DNA of 64,000 nt, from NCBI GenBank assembly GCA_030039165.1, contig JASHQM010000079.1, positions 81,086-145,085 of the forward strand. The letters are read 5' to 3'. Positions 43,514-52,256 of the stretch are shown here, piece after piece. Numbering within the stretch: the first letter of the stretch is position 1; each line of letters begins with the position of its first letter. Origin of the DNA: Candidatus Sulfotelmatobacter sp. (GTDB lineage Bacteria > Acidobacteriota > Terriglobia > Terriglobales > Acidobacteriaceae). The notes beneath the pieces were generated by a model that worked only from the letters and a program-made list of their open reading frames with translations, ran no database searches and had not been told where the DNA came from. The translations under genes were made by a program, and so were the position numbers.

Positions 43514-44008
43514 CTAATTTGTTCTGTAATTCGTGAACTGCAAGTCGATCCCGAAATCGCGCGCGCGTAGCATGGCGATCACCTCTTGCAAGGTATCGCG
43601 ATCTTTGCTACTGACGCGGACTAGATCTCCCTGAATTGATGCCTGGGCTTTTTTTTTTGAATCCTTTACCAGTTTGACGATTTCGCGGGCCTTCTCGATG
43701 GCGATGCCCTGTTGCAATGTGACCCGGCGCTTCGCTGTGCCGCCCGCGGCAGACTCAATCGCGGCATACGTAAGGTTTTTCAGGGGCACGCCGCGTTTTA
43801 CCAGTTTCTGCTGCAGAACATCGTTTACCGCCTTCAATTTGTACTCGTCGGACGAATGCAGCACGATGGCATCTTTTTCCAGTTCGATATTTGATTTCGA
43901 GTCCTTCAGGTCAAAACGGGTGTGGACTTCCTTGAGCGCCTGCTGAATGGCATTAGAAACTTCCTGCATATCGACTTTGCTGACGATGTCGAAACTGTTA
44001 TCGGGCAT
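43514..44008 (-). CDS. yajQ: YajQ family nucleotide-binding protein
   Basis: A 164-residue cytoplasmic protein matching the UPF0234/YajQ family: MPDNSFDIVSKVDMQEV start, NAIQQALKEVHTRFDLK, DEYKLKAVNDVLQQKLVKRGV, KRRVTLQQGI and the end DLQFTNYRTN. Homologues bind cyclic di-GMP and other nucleotides. Two ferredoxin-like domains are expected. No SD beyond AGAAAG. It lies in the minus-strand run with tatD-type and metG genes. Confidence 0.94.
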   Translation of the reverse strand: MPDNSFDIVSKVDMQEVSNAIQQALKEVHTRFDLKDSKSNIELEKDAIVLHSSDEYKLKAVNDVLQQKLVKRGVPLKNLTYAAIESAAGGTAKRRVTLQQGIAIEKAREIVKLVKDSKKKAQASIQGDLVRVSSKDRDTLQEVIAMLRARDFGIDLQFTNYRTN

Positions 44009-44089
44009 CTCATTTCACTTCTTTCTGAAATGATGGAATCTTAAATGAGATTATCAGAAGAAGGTCTCACAACGGCAACGATTAAGAGC

Positions 44090-44905
44090 TCAAATTGTGC
44101 TTTCAGCCGTTTCAGTCAGTTTGAAAAAATTGTAGAAATTGCGGGTGGTCACCTCGCCTGTTGCTTCAACGGTCAGACCACGCAGTTCGCCGAGTTTACG
44201 GGCGGTTTCCACCACGAAGGCTGGTTCATTGCGCTTGCCGCGATGGGGAATAGGTGCGAGATAGGGACTGTCCGTTTCGATCAGTATGCGGTCGAGCGGA
44301 ACTTGCATAGCGGCGTCACGAATCTGCTGTGCCTTTGGAAAGGTCAGATTGCCGGCGAACGAAATCATGAAGCCAATATCGAGCCCGCACTTGGCCTGCT
44401 GCCAATTGCCGGTAAAACAGTGGAGGATTCCCCCCAATCCAGTTGGCGCCCAATGCTCGCTGATGAGAGCCAGGCAATCTTCCCAGGCGTTATCGCTATC
44501 GTCGGAGGGACGGCAGTGGATTACAATCGGCAGCTTCGCGGTACCCGCCAATTCCATTTGCCTGATGAAAACGTTTTTCTGCACGTCACGTGGGGAGTGA
44601 TCGTAGTAATAATCGAGGCCCATCTCACCCCAGGCAATAACTTTCTCGTCTGCGGCCAGTTGGGCCATCTTATCGTAGGCTGCTTCATTTGCGAGACGCG
44701 CTTCATGGGGATGAATGCCCACCGTCGCGTAGATGAAATCGTACCGTTTGGCGAGGCGGATTCCGCAGTCAACCTCGTCAGGGCCATCGCCATTGCCGAT
44801 CGCAACAATGGTATGCACCCCGGCTGCGCGAGCGCGAGAGATCACCTGCTCGCGATCGGAGTCGAACTGCTTGCCGTCAAGATGGGCGTGGGAATCGACG
44901 AACAC
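44090..44905 (-). CDS. TatD family DNase
   Basis: A 271-residue TIM-barrel metallo-DNase. FVDSHAHLDGKQF (residues 2-14, HxH), GEMGLDYYYD near 105 (metal Glu), IHCRPSDD near 132, LHCFTGN near 161, and LIETDSPYLAP near 210 (metal Asp). The start is GTG 44905; the gene follows metG by 79 bases, an order (metG then tatD-like) found in many bacteria. TatD enzymes take part in DNA degradation or repair. Confidence 0.95.
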   Translation of the reverse strand: MFVDSHAHLDGKQFDSDREQVISRARAAGVHTIVAIGNGDGPDEVDCGIRLAKRYDFIYATVGIHPHEARLANEAAYDKMAQLAADEKVIAWGEMGLDYYYDHSPRDVQKNVFIRQMELAGTAKLPIVIHCRPSDDSDNAWEDCLALISEHWAPTGLGGILHCFTGNWQQAKCGLDIGFMISFAGNLTFPKAQQIRDAAMQVPLDRILIETDSPYLAPIPHRGKRNEPAFVVETARKLGELRGLTVEATGEVTTRNFYNFFKLTETAESTI

Positions 44906-44918
44906 GGTCGGGTCGCTC

Positions 44919-44982
44919 GTCGTTGGTCGTTGGCCGGCGTGTGTTGGAACCCGCTAACGACTAATGACTAATGACCAATGAC
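44919..44982. repeat. Heptamer repeats between metG and the TatD-type gene
   Basis: Right block CTAACGA, CTAATGA, CTAATGA, CCAATGA (44954-44981) is four tandem 7-mers; the left block TCGTTGG x2 (44920-44933) is the same unit in inverted orientation. The two blocks can pair. Confidence 0.75.
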
Positions 44983-44984
44983 AC

Positions 44985-46988
44985 TTACTTCAACCTTGCT
45001 CCTACCGGCACTTCTTCCAAAAAGCCCGCCAGAACTGGTTTACCGTCATCGAGCGAGGCGGCAACAATCATGCCGTTCGACTCGAATCCCCGCAACTTCC
45101 GCGGAGCAAGGTTCGATACGATCACGACCTTGCGGCCGACCAGCGTTTCGGGAGCGTAGGCCTCCGCAATCCCGGCGAGAACCTGCCGTACATCAGTTCC
45201 TATGTCCACTTCCAGGCGCAACAGCTTGTCGGACTTGGGAACACGTTCGGCGACTTTCACCAGTCCCACACGCAATTCAATCTTGGCAAAGTCGTCGATG
45301 GAAATTTTCTGGTCCGCCGCCGAAGGTAGGGCAGGGGCGGCAGCCGCTGGAGGCAGCGATGTGGCGCTTGTTGCGGCCGAAGGCTCGTGCGTTGGAGAAC
45401 TCCTTTGCCCCTCTTCCATCTTCTGCATCCTTTCGATTGCACTTTTGTCCGCTCGCGGGAAGACTGGGTGAATCTCACCGAGTTTTGTACTTAACGGTAG
45501 TTGCCCCCAGGCTAATTCACTCAGGGCGAGTTTCTGGATGTCGCCCAGTCCCATTTGGGCCCAGATTTTTGCCGTCGCATCAGGAATGACGGGGTGTGCC
45601 AGTGCGGTGACAATGCGCAAGGCTTCCGCCGCAGTGTAAAGCACGGTAGCCAGCCGCGAACGGCTTTCTTCATCGTCCTTGTCTCCCAATGCCCAGGGCT
45701 CGTTTTCGACGATGTATTTATCGACGGCAGCGACCAAAGCCCACGCCGCCTCGAGGGCGCGAGAGAACTGAAATTGCTCGAACAGAGAATCGAACTCGCG
45801 AATTGTTTTCCTTGCGGTCTCGGCAATAGCATCGTCGGCGGCAGTCCGTGAGGCCGCGTGCGAGGGGTAAGGGACTTCGCCCTTGAAATAGCGATTGATC
45901 ATGGTCAGCGTGCGGCTGGCGAGATTGCCCAGTCCGTTGGCCAGGTCGGAGTTGTAGCGCTGCACCAGGGCGTCGAAGGAGAATGAGCCATCCTGGCCGA
46001 ATACGACTTCGCGCAACAGGAAGTAGCGCAACGCGTCGGCACCGAGCACGTCGAGAATCGTTTCCGGGTGCACGATGTTCCCGCGCGACTTCGACATTTT
46101 GCTTTCTTCAAACAGCAGCCAGCCGTGAGCCACGATCGTCTTGGGCATAGGAAGGCCCGCTGCCATCAGGAATGCCGGCCAGTACACGCAGTGAAAGCGG
46201 ACGATTTCTTTGCCGATCATGTGCACATCGGCCGGCCAGAATTTTTTGAAGGCTTGCCGTGCCGCTGCGTGCGATGATGCGTAACCGATGGCCGTGATGT
46301 AGTTCGCCAGCGCGTCGAGCCAGACGTAAATGACATGGTTGGGGTCGTCGGGAACTGGAATACCCCAGCTAAAGGTTGAGCGGCTGATGGAAAGGTCGCG
46401 AAGACCGGATCGAACAAAAGATATTACTTCGTTACGCCGAGTCTCTGGACGAATGAAGTCTGGATTTGCGTACAGCTCGAGCAGTTTCTCTTGAAACGCT
46501 GACAGTTTGAAGAAATAGTTTTCTTCGTGAACCGTCTCGGTGATGCGGCCGCAGGTGGGGCAGGGATCGCCGGGCTGGGCGCCATCGACATAAAGCTCAT
46601 CAGACACGCAGTATTGGCCGGTGTAGGTTCCTTTGTAGATGTAGCCCCTATCGCGAATCTGGCGGAACAGTTCCTGCACGCGCTTCTTATGCCGGTCTTC
46701 GGTGGTGCGGATGAAGTCGTCGTTGGAGATGCCCATCCGCTTCCATAAGCGGCGGAATTCACTGGAGATTTCATCAGCATATTGCTGAGGCGTTTTGCCT
46801 GCAGCCTGTGCGGCGCGCTCAATCTTTTGCCCGTGCTCGTCTGTGCCGGTGAGGAAGAAAGTTTCGGCACCGAGCAGGCGCTGGCGCCGGGCAATCGTGT
46901 CGCAGGCGATGGTCGTGTAGGCGTGTCCGATATGCGGATGCGCGTTCACATAGTAGATGGGAGTCGTGATGTAAAACTTTCGGCTCAT
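44985..46988 (-). CDS. metG: Methionyl-tRNA synthetase with C-terminal tRNA-binding domain
   Basis: A 667-residue class I synthetase charging tRNA-Met. ITTPIYYVNAHPHIGHAYT (HIGH motif, residues 8-24), a zinc knuckle-like CPTCG near residue 140 with upstream YCVSDELY, and SKMSKSRGN near 295 (KMSKS). An anticodon-binding helical domain follows, then a linker rich in Ala/Ser/Pro (about 520-550) and a C-terminal OB-fold (IDDFAKIELRVGLV; NLAPRKLRG) that dimerises and binds tRNA. ATG 46988, no strong SD. Confidence 0.97.
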   Translation of the reverse strand: MSRKFYITTPIYYVNAHPHIGHAYTTIACDTIARRQRLLGAETFFLTGTDEHGQKIERAAQAAGKTPQQYADEISSEFRRLWKRMGISNDDFIRTTEDRHKKRVQELFRQIRDRGYIYKGTYTGQYCVSDELYVDGAQPGDPCPTCGRITETVHEENYFFKLSAFQEKLLELYANPDFIRPETRRNEVISFVRSGLRDLSISRSTFSWGIPVPDDPNHVIYVWLDALANYITAIGYASSHAAARQAFKKFWPADVHMIGKEIVRFHCVYWPAFLMAAGLPMPKTIVAHGWLLFEESKMSKSRGNIVHPETILDVLGADALRYFLLREVVFGQDGSFSFDALVQRYNSDLANGLGNLASRTLTMINRYFKGEVPYPSHAASRTAADDAIAETARKTIREFDSLFEQFQFSRALEAAWALVAAVDKYIVENEPWALGDKDDEESRSRLATVLYTAAEALRIVTALAHPVIPDATAKIWAQMGLGDIQKLALSELAWGQLPLSTKLGEIHPVFPRADKSAIERMQKMEEGQRSSPTHEPSAATSATSLPPAAAAPALPSAADQKISIDDFAKIELRVGLVKVAERVPKSDKLLRLEVDIGTDVRQVLAGIAEAYAPETLVGRKVVIVSNLAPRKLRGFESNGMIVAASLDDGKPVLAGFLEEVPVGARLK

Positions 46989-47002
46989 AAAGTCTTAACT
47001 TC

Positions 47003-47034
47003 TTAACCACGAAGGACACAGAGAAGCACAGGGG
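47003..47034. repeat. CACAGAG-type repeat upstream of metG
   Basis: TTAACCACGAAGGACACAGA continuing to AGCACAGGGG in the larC-metG gap, one arm only. Compare 17731-17754 and 43407-43432. Confidence 0.55.
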
Positions 47035-47066
47035 TAATTCTTGAACGCGAGCACTGTCCGATTAAG

Positions 47067-48323
47067 TTAGGTCTCCCGGGCCTCAAGATATGCTCGTGCC
47101 GCCTCCTGCATCACGGTTTTGAGCGGCACGTGATGTTCGGCAGCCAAGCGGCGGCAATCTTCGTATTCCGGCGCATAGTTCGTGACGCTCCCATTCATGC
47201 TGGCGATTTTGATTCGCACTTCACCCCATGATGTAACGACTTTTTCCCAGCGCCGCGCCAGTATCTGGCGCACTTCGTCGCGGCGGCGCACGCCGAGGGT
47301 TGTGGTTTCGGCGAAGATGAGCTGAACGAGTTTACTTGCATCGCCAGGCTCACATAAAACCGTGAGCAGTGTGCCAGGACGGTTCTTTTTCATCTGTACA
47401 GGCACCGCGAAGGCGTCGAGCGCGCCTTCCTCCAGCAACCGGTCCATAACGTAGCCGAATACTTGTGGATTCAAGTCGTCAAGATTTGCTTCGAGCACGG
47501 TGATCGTTTCCGAAGCGGTTTTCGCGGCGAGGCTGGGAGTGGCTTCTCCAATCGTCAGGCGCACTACATTCGGATGGCCGGGGAAATCCCGCGATCCTGC
47601 GCCATAGCCGGACCGTTCAACCTTCATGTCTGGAAATGGCGCGAAGCGCGCAGCCAGAGTCTTCACAATTGCCGCACCTGTGGGTGTGACCAACTCAGCC
47701 TGCAAGCCGGAGGAATAAACCGGTGCACCTCTCAACAACTCCAGAGTCGCCGGAGCGGGAACAGGCAGACTACCGTGCGCGCACTTTACCGAGCCACCCC
47801 CAACATTCAACGGCGAGCATATGAATTCGTCGACTCCTAGAGTGTCCGCTCCTGCGGCAGCGCAAACGATGTCGACGATAGCATCGACTGCGCCGACTTC
47901 GTGGAAATGCACGCTTTCAATCGGGACGTTGTGAATCTTTCCTTCTGCCGCGCCCAAAGCCCCGAAGATGTCGATGGCCGTCTGTTTCGCACGATCGGAA
48001 ACGGGAGCGGCCGAAATAGTCCGCCGGATTTCATTCAACGTCCGAGCAGGCGAATGCGAGTGCGAGTGCCCGTGCTTTTCATTTTTGTTTTTCTCCGCCC
48101 AATACTGTTCTCGCGGCAAATCTTTCTCGCCCTTGACCCAGACGTCCACCTTCGTCGCAGATATTCCGCTGCGTACCGCACGCGAGATCTCCAGCCGCGC
48201 TTCCACATCGAGCGCCGCGACCGTTTCTTCGAGCAGGCGGGCTGGAACCCCGCAATCCACGAGCGCCCCCAGGAACATATCGCCGCTCATGCCGGAAAAA
48301 CACTCGAGGTAAGCGATCCGCAT
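47067..48323 (-). CDS. larC: Nickel pincer cofactor biosynthesis protein LarC
   Basis: A 418-residue protein that inserts nickel into the pyridinium-3,5-bisthiocarboxylate mononucleotide cofactor of lactate racemase-type enzymes. Start motif RIAYLECFSGMSGDMFLGAL, a His-rich segment HGHSHSHSP (about residues 83-91, nickel-binding), VHFHEVGAVDAIVDI, and PTGAAIVKTL and GYGAGSRDFPGHPN blocks are all conserved in LarC. ATG 48323 is chosen over an upstream in-frame GTG/ATG that adds 16 residues. larB and larE are not in the window. Confidence 0.95.
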   Translation of the reverse strand: MRIAYLECFSGMSGDMFLGALVDCGVPARLLEETVAALDVEARLEISRAVRSGISATKVDVWVKGEKDLPREQYWAEKNKNEKHGHSHSHSPARTLNEIRRTISAAPVSDRAKQTAIDIFGALGAAEGKIHNVPIESVHFHEVGAVDAIVDIVCAAAGADTLGVDEFICSPLNVGGGSVKCAHGSLPVPAPATLELLRGAPVYSSGLQAELVTPTGAAIVKTLAARFAPFPDMKVERSGYGAGSRDFPGHPNVVRLTIGEATPSLAAKTASETITVLEANLDDLNPQVFGYVMDRLLEEGALDAFAVPVQMKKNRPGTLLTVLCEPGDASKLVQLIFAETTTLGVRRRDEVRQILARRWEKVVTSWGEVRIKIASMNGSVTNYAPEYEDCRRLAAEHHVPLKTVMQEAARAYLEARET

Positions 48324-48403
48324 AAAAGTTTGGCCGCCAGTCAACAGGTCGTTGGCCAAAACCACCGCCACAAAATGCTGCCGAAAACGCTACAATTGCT
48401 AAG

Positions 48404-48438
48404 CCAACGACCAAGCATCGACGACCAGCGACCGAACT
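48404..48438. repeat. Degenerate heptamer repeat upstream of larC
   Basis: CCAACGA, CCAAGCA, TCGACGA, CCAGCGA, CCGAACT in tandem register; the first unit equals the complement of the TCGTTGG units at 44920-44933. Confidence 0.55.
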
Positions 48439-48494
48439 TTAATCATAGGGAAGGCCATACCTTGCGTCAAACCTTTGCCCGGCACGCGGTCTGC

Positions 48495-48500
48495 TAAAAT
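48495..48500 (+). promoter_or_regulatory. Candidate -10 box of argS
   Basis: TAAAAT 32 bases upstream of the TTG start of argS, with a CGAGGAA SD between. No -35 at canonical spacing. Confidence 0.35.
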
Positions 48501-48532
48501 CACTGTCTTCTACATACTGCTCCGAGGAATTC

Positions 48533-50701
48533 TTGTACCGTCATCTCGAACTTCGCTTAGCAGAAACGATTTCAGCATTTCTGAAGGCACGCTTTCCGGC
48601 CGCAACGCTGCCTGCGGTTGTTATCGAACAGCCGCCGAAGGTGGAACTCGGCGATTTCGCAATACCGATGTTTCCTTTCGCCAAGCCACTACGGACGGCG
48701 CCCTTGAAAGTCGCTGAGAGTATTCGCGACGGAATCGGCGTCATAGAAGGCATCGCGCAAATGACCGTCGCGCCGCCCGGATACTTGAATGTCACAGTCG
48801 ACCGTGTCTGGATGGCCGCTGCCCTGGCGTCCGGTCAACTGCTGCCTGCGCCGGGCGCCGCAGGAAAGATTCTGGTGGAACACACGAGTATCAATCCCAA
48901 CAAAGCGGCACACATCGGGCACCTGCGTAACGCAATTCTGGGTGACACATTCGTCCGCTTGCTGCGCTATGCGGGCAGGGAAGTCGACGTACAGAACTAC
49001 ATCGACAACACGGGAGTACAGGTCGCGGATGTTGTTGTCGGCTTCACGTACCTGGAGAAAAAATCGCGTGCCGAAATTGAAGCGCTCACTCGCCAGCCGC
49101 GCTTTGATTACTACTGCTGGGATCTCTATGCTCGGGTTTCGCAATGGTACGAGCGGGACAAGCAAAACTTGCAGGCTCGTGCGCAGGTCCTGCATGCCAT
49201 TGAGGATGTGAGCAGCGAAACCGCGGCGATCGCCGATCTGATTTCCACGGCCGTAGTGCGGCGGCATCTGGAAACCATGGACCGGCTGGAGATCGAATAC
49301 GATTTCCTACCGCGCGAAAGCGAGATATTGCACTTGCATTTCTGGAATGCCGCCTTCTCCAAGCTGAAAGACGCGGGCGTGCTTACTTTCGAGACTGAAG
49401 GCAAGAATAAAGGATGCTGGGTGATGCGGCGGGCGGGAACGGAGGAAAACACGGACAACACGGAGAGAGTCGAGATTGAGGCAGAAGGGCTGCGCATCGA
49501 CACCTATGCCTCCAGGAACACGGAGCCCACCGCTGTGCGCGCAACACACATTCCGACTGGAACCTTTGTGACGTCGGATACCGAGAGGACTCAACACAAA
49601 AACCGCGAGCGTGCCATGGAGCTCCTGCGGTCAAGGTTGGCCGAGATCAAGGCGGAGAAGATTTCCGAAGAGCACCAGAAAGTCATTGTTCGCTCCAACG
49701 GCACGGTCGGATATGTCGGGAAAGACATCGCGTACCACATGTGGAAATTTGGCCTGCTTGGCCGCGACTTCGGTTACCGCAAGTTCTATCGCTATCCGGA
49801 CAACCATGATTGTTGGATTTCGACAACCGAGGGTGAAAAGAACCACCCTCATTTCGGCGATGTGGCCGAAATCTATAACGTCATCGATACCCGCCAGTCG
49901 GAGGCGCAAAGCACGGTGATCGAAGCGTTGCGCGAGCTTGGGCATAACGAAGCCGCCGATCACTACACGCACTTTTCTTACGAGATGGTTGCGCTGACGC
50001 CGCGCTGCGCCGCCGAACTGGGCTACGAACTCAGCGAGGAAGACAGGGCTCGTTCCTACATCGAAGTCAGCGGACGCAAAGGATTTGGAGTCAAGGCGGA
50101 CGATCTAATCGATCAGCTCATCGCTTCGGCTAAAAAAGAGGTCGATTCACGGCATCCTCAGCTCACCGACAGCGAGCGGCTCTCGATTGCTGCGCAAATC
50201 GCCATTGGCGCTCTTCGTTATTTCATGCTGAAGTTTACGAAGCAGTCTGTGATTGCATTCGATTTCAAAGATGCCCTCAGCTTCGAAGGGGAAACTGGAC
50301 CTTACGCGCAATACACCGTAGTGCGGGCGACGAGCATTTTCAAGAAGGCGGGAATCGATCCGGAGGCTTTCGCCAAAGAGGCTCAGGGATCGATGTCTTC
50401 GAAGCACTTCGGCAGTTTCTTAAACGGCGAGAATGGCGACGAGTTCTGGGGGCTGTGGCTGACCGCTGCGAAAACCTCATATGTTGTCGACCAATGCGTT
50501 GCAGCCACCGAGCCCGCGTATCTGGCGAAGCACGCCTTCCAACTGGCGCAACTGTTTAACACGTTTTATCACCGGCATCCGATTCTTAGCGAAGCTGATG
50601 AAGGGCGAAGGAAATTTCTGCTTATCACTGTCGCTATAGTTCGTCGCGAGTTGATCCGCATATTGGAGGTCATGGGGATTACTGTGCCTCCGGTCATGTA
50701 A
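48533..50701 (+). CDS. argS: Arginyl-tRNA synthetase
   Basis: A 722-residue class I synthetase. HIGH motif in NPNKAAHIGHLRNAILGD (about residues 120-137) after the family's VEHTS; VQNYIDNTGVQVADVV, IEYDFLPRES, VRSNGTVGYVGKDIAYHMWK, and the C-terminal anticodon domain (EGETGPYAQYTVVRA). At the upper end of the usual length (about 550-640), mainly from insertions in the catalytic region such as ERVEIEAEGLRIDTYASRN. TTG start with SD GAGGAA five bases upstream (48525-48529). Confidence 0.95.
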   Translation: MYRHLELRLAETISAFLKARFPAATLPAVVIEQPPKVELGDFAIPMFPFAKPLRTAPLKVAESIRDGIGVIEGIAQMTVAPPGYLNVTVDRVWMAAALASGQLLPAPGAAGKILVEHTSINPNKAAHIGHLRNAILGDTFVRLLRYAGREVDVQNYIDNTGVQVADVVVGFTYLEKKSRAEIEALTRQPRFDYYCWDLYARVSQWYERDKQNLQARAQVLHAIEDVSSETAAIADLISTAVVRRHLETMDRLEIEYDFLPRESEILHLHFWNAAFSKLKDAGVLTFETEGKNKGCWVMRRAGTEENTDNTERVEIEAEGLRIDTYASRNTEPTAVRATHIPTGTFVTSDTERTQHKNRERAMELLRSRLAEIKAEKISEEHQKVIVRSNGTVGYVGKDIAYHMWKFGLLGRDFGYRKFYRYPDNHDCWISTTEGEKNHPHFGDVAEIYNVIDTRQSEAQSTVIEALRELGHNEAADHYTHFSYEMVALTPRCAAELGYELSEEDRARSYIEVSGRKGFGVKADDLIDQLIASAKKEVDSRHPQLTDSERLSIAAQIAIGALRYFMLKFTKQSVIAFDFKDALSFEGETGPYAQYTVVRATSIFKKAGIDPEAFAKEAQGSMSSKHFGSFLNGENGDEFWGLWLTAAKTSYVVDQCVAATEPAYLAKHAFQLAQLFNTFYHRHPILSEADEGRRKFLLITVAIVRRELIRILEVMGITVPPVM

Positions 50702-50764
50702 ACTTACCACGAGCTGCGAGAGCTTATTGTAATCTCAAGATTCTCGCGCCGATTGCTTCGCGCG

Positions 50765-51763
50765 ATGTCGCATCCTTCCACTGCAATAGCGCCTTATGGG
50801 CGATTGCTTCAGCGAATCATGCTTGTCATTTTTGCCGCAAGTGTTTTGCTGGGGGTGACCGGAGCAACGTATCAGTATCTCGCCACTGCGAAAGACCGCC
50901 GTGCATTTTCGATGCCGGGCCAACTGGTTGACGTTGGCGGATATGAAATGCACATCGACTGTGCCGGCCAGAAATCTCCCACGGTCGTCTTTGATTCCGG
51001 GCTCGGTGACAGCTACGTCTCCTGGCGAAAGGTTCAGCCGCAGATTGCGCAGTTTACGCGCGTGTGTTCTTACGACCGCGCGGGAATTGGTTACAGCGAT
51101 TCCAGCCCGCACCATCGTTCAAGTAAAGATATTGCCGAGGAACTCCATAGGCTTCTCCAGCAGGCAGCTGTGGTGCCTTCCTACATTCTCGTTGGCCACT
51201 CGATGGGCGGATACGATGTCCGCGTTTTTACCAGTCTTTACCCGAGCGAAGTCGCGGGCGTGGTGCTGGTGGATGCTTCTCACCCAGAGCAGGAAAGTCG
51301 CTTCCCGCCGGCTATCAATGACCTGAAGGCGAGCGATTTACGGCAGGAGGAATTTCTTGCGGCAATCATGCCTTTTGGCGTTCCGCGCATTCTGGGATTC
51401 TGCGGCAAAGATATAGAAATTCGCGCCGCGGAGTGCAACTTTCATAGCGCGCTTGAAAGTGTAGAAGAGTTGAAGGCGTTTTCAAAAAGTGCAATGCAAA
51501 CCGAGGCTACCGGGTCGCTTGGAAATTTGCCCCTTGCCGTGCTGTCAAGCGACCCAAGCATGCCGCGGCCGGAGATTCCGGAAGATTTAGTCAAGCCCAC
51601 CGTCGATGCCTGGCAACAGATGCAGGAGGAACTTGCCCATCTCTCTACGCGCAGCGTTCGCGTGGTGGCGAAGAACAGCGGACACTACATCCAAATTGAC
51701 CGCCCCGACGTGGTGATCGAAGCAGTGCACAATATGGTGGAGGAGATTCGGGCCGCGCGTTAG
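50765..51763 (+). CDS. Alpha/beta hydrolase with N-terminal membrane anchor
   Basis: A 332-residue protein. Residues about 16-40 form a hydrophobic segment (LLQRIMLVIFAASVLLGVTG), signal peptide or anchor. An alpha/beta-hydrolase domain follows: CSYDRAGIGYSDS, the nucleophile elbow GHSMGG (about residues 142-147), VLVDASHPEQES and, near the end, NSGHYIQIDRP providing His. Ser-Asp-His triad looks intact. Substrate unknown (esterase, lipase or similar). ATG 50765 is preferred to TTG 50753. Confidence 0.9.
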   Translation: MSHPSTAIAPYGRLLQRIMLVIFAASVLLGVTGATYQYLATAKDRRAFSMPGQLVDVGGYEMHIDCAGQKSPTVVFDSGLGDSYVSWRKVQPQIAQFTRVCSYDRAGIGYSDSSPHHRSSKDIAEELHRLLQQAAVVPSYILVGHSMGGYDVRVFTSLYPSEVAGVVLVDASHPEQESRFPPAINDLKASDLRQEEFLAAIMPFGVPRILGFCGKDIEIRAAECNFHSALESVEELKAFSKSAMQTEATGSLGNLPLAVLSSDPSMPRPEIPEDLVKPTVDAWQQMQEELAHLSTRSVRVVAKNSGHYIQIDRPDVVIEAVHNMVEEIRAAR

Positions 51764-51827
51764 GACAATTTCGTCGATTCTACCTAAGGGCGAGTGTGTC
51801 AGAATATGCCGCAGTGGAGTCGTGACC

Positions 51828-52118
51828 ATGTGCCGCAATATAAAAACGCTTTTTAATTTTGATCCGCCTGCCAACGATACGGAGATTCGTGCAGCGTCGC
51901 TGCAATTCGTGAGGAAGATCAGCGGCTTCAACAAGCCATCCAGGGCGAATGAAGCTGCATTCTTCGCGGCCATTGAAGAGATCTCCGCGATCTCGGCACG
52001 GCTGCTGCAGCTGCTCGAAACCAGTGCACCGCCGAGAAATCGGGAAGACGAAGCGGCAAGGGCAAAAGCGCGCTCGGCCGAAAGATATGATTTTCAGGCG
52101 AAACCCAGCCGGGGCTAA
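51828..52118 (+). CDS. DUF2277 protein
   Basis: A 96-residue protein closely matching the DUF2277 family: MCRNIKTLFNFDPPANDTEI, then AASLQFVRKISGFNKPSRAN and a C-terminal LLQLLETSAPPRNRE. It is known in Actinobacteria and Acidobacteriota with no defined function. ATG 51828 is the family start; an upstream GTG at 51822 would add two residues. Confidence 0.92.
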   Translation: MCRNIKTLFNFDPPANDTEIRAASLQFVRKISGFNKPSRANEAAFFAAIEEISAISARLLQLLETSAPPRNREDEAARAKARSAERYDFQAKPSRG

Positions 52119-52256
52119 TGGTACGGCCCTACAAGAGAGCGAGCCACGCGCGATTAGTTCAGAACAAAAAAAGCGCCGCAACGCGTGGCTCCCAGGTCGT
52201 TCCCGACAGAGGTTGTTCAGGGTGACAAGCATCCGTGAAAATCTCTGGCGCGATGC

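Noticed and set aside
44045..44971. 308-codon plus-strand frame opposite the TatD-type gene
   Set aside because: The minus-strand frame carries the complete TatD metal site; the plus-strand product has no family resemblance.
45060..45100. GTTCGACTCGAATCCCC stretch suggestive of a tRNA T-arm
   Set aside because: It lies inside metG coding sequence and no matching acceptor, D or anticodon arms are found.
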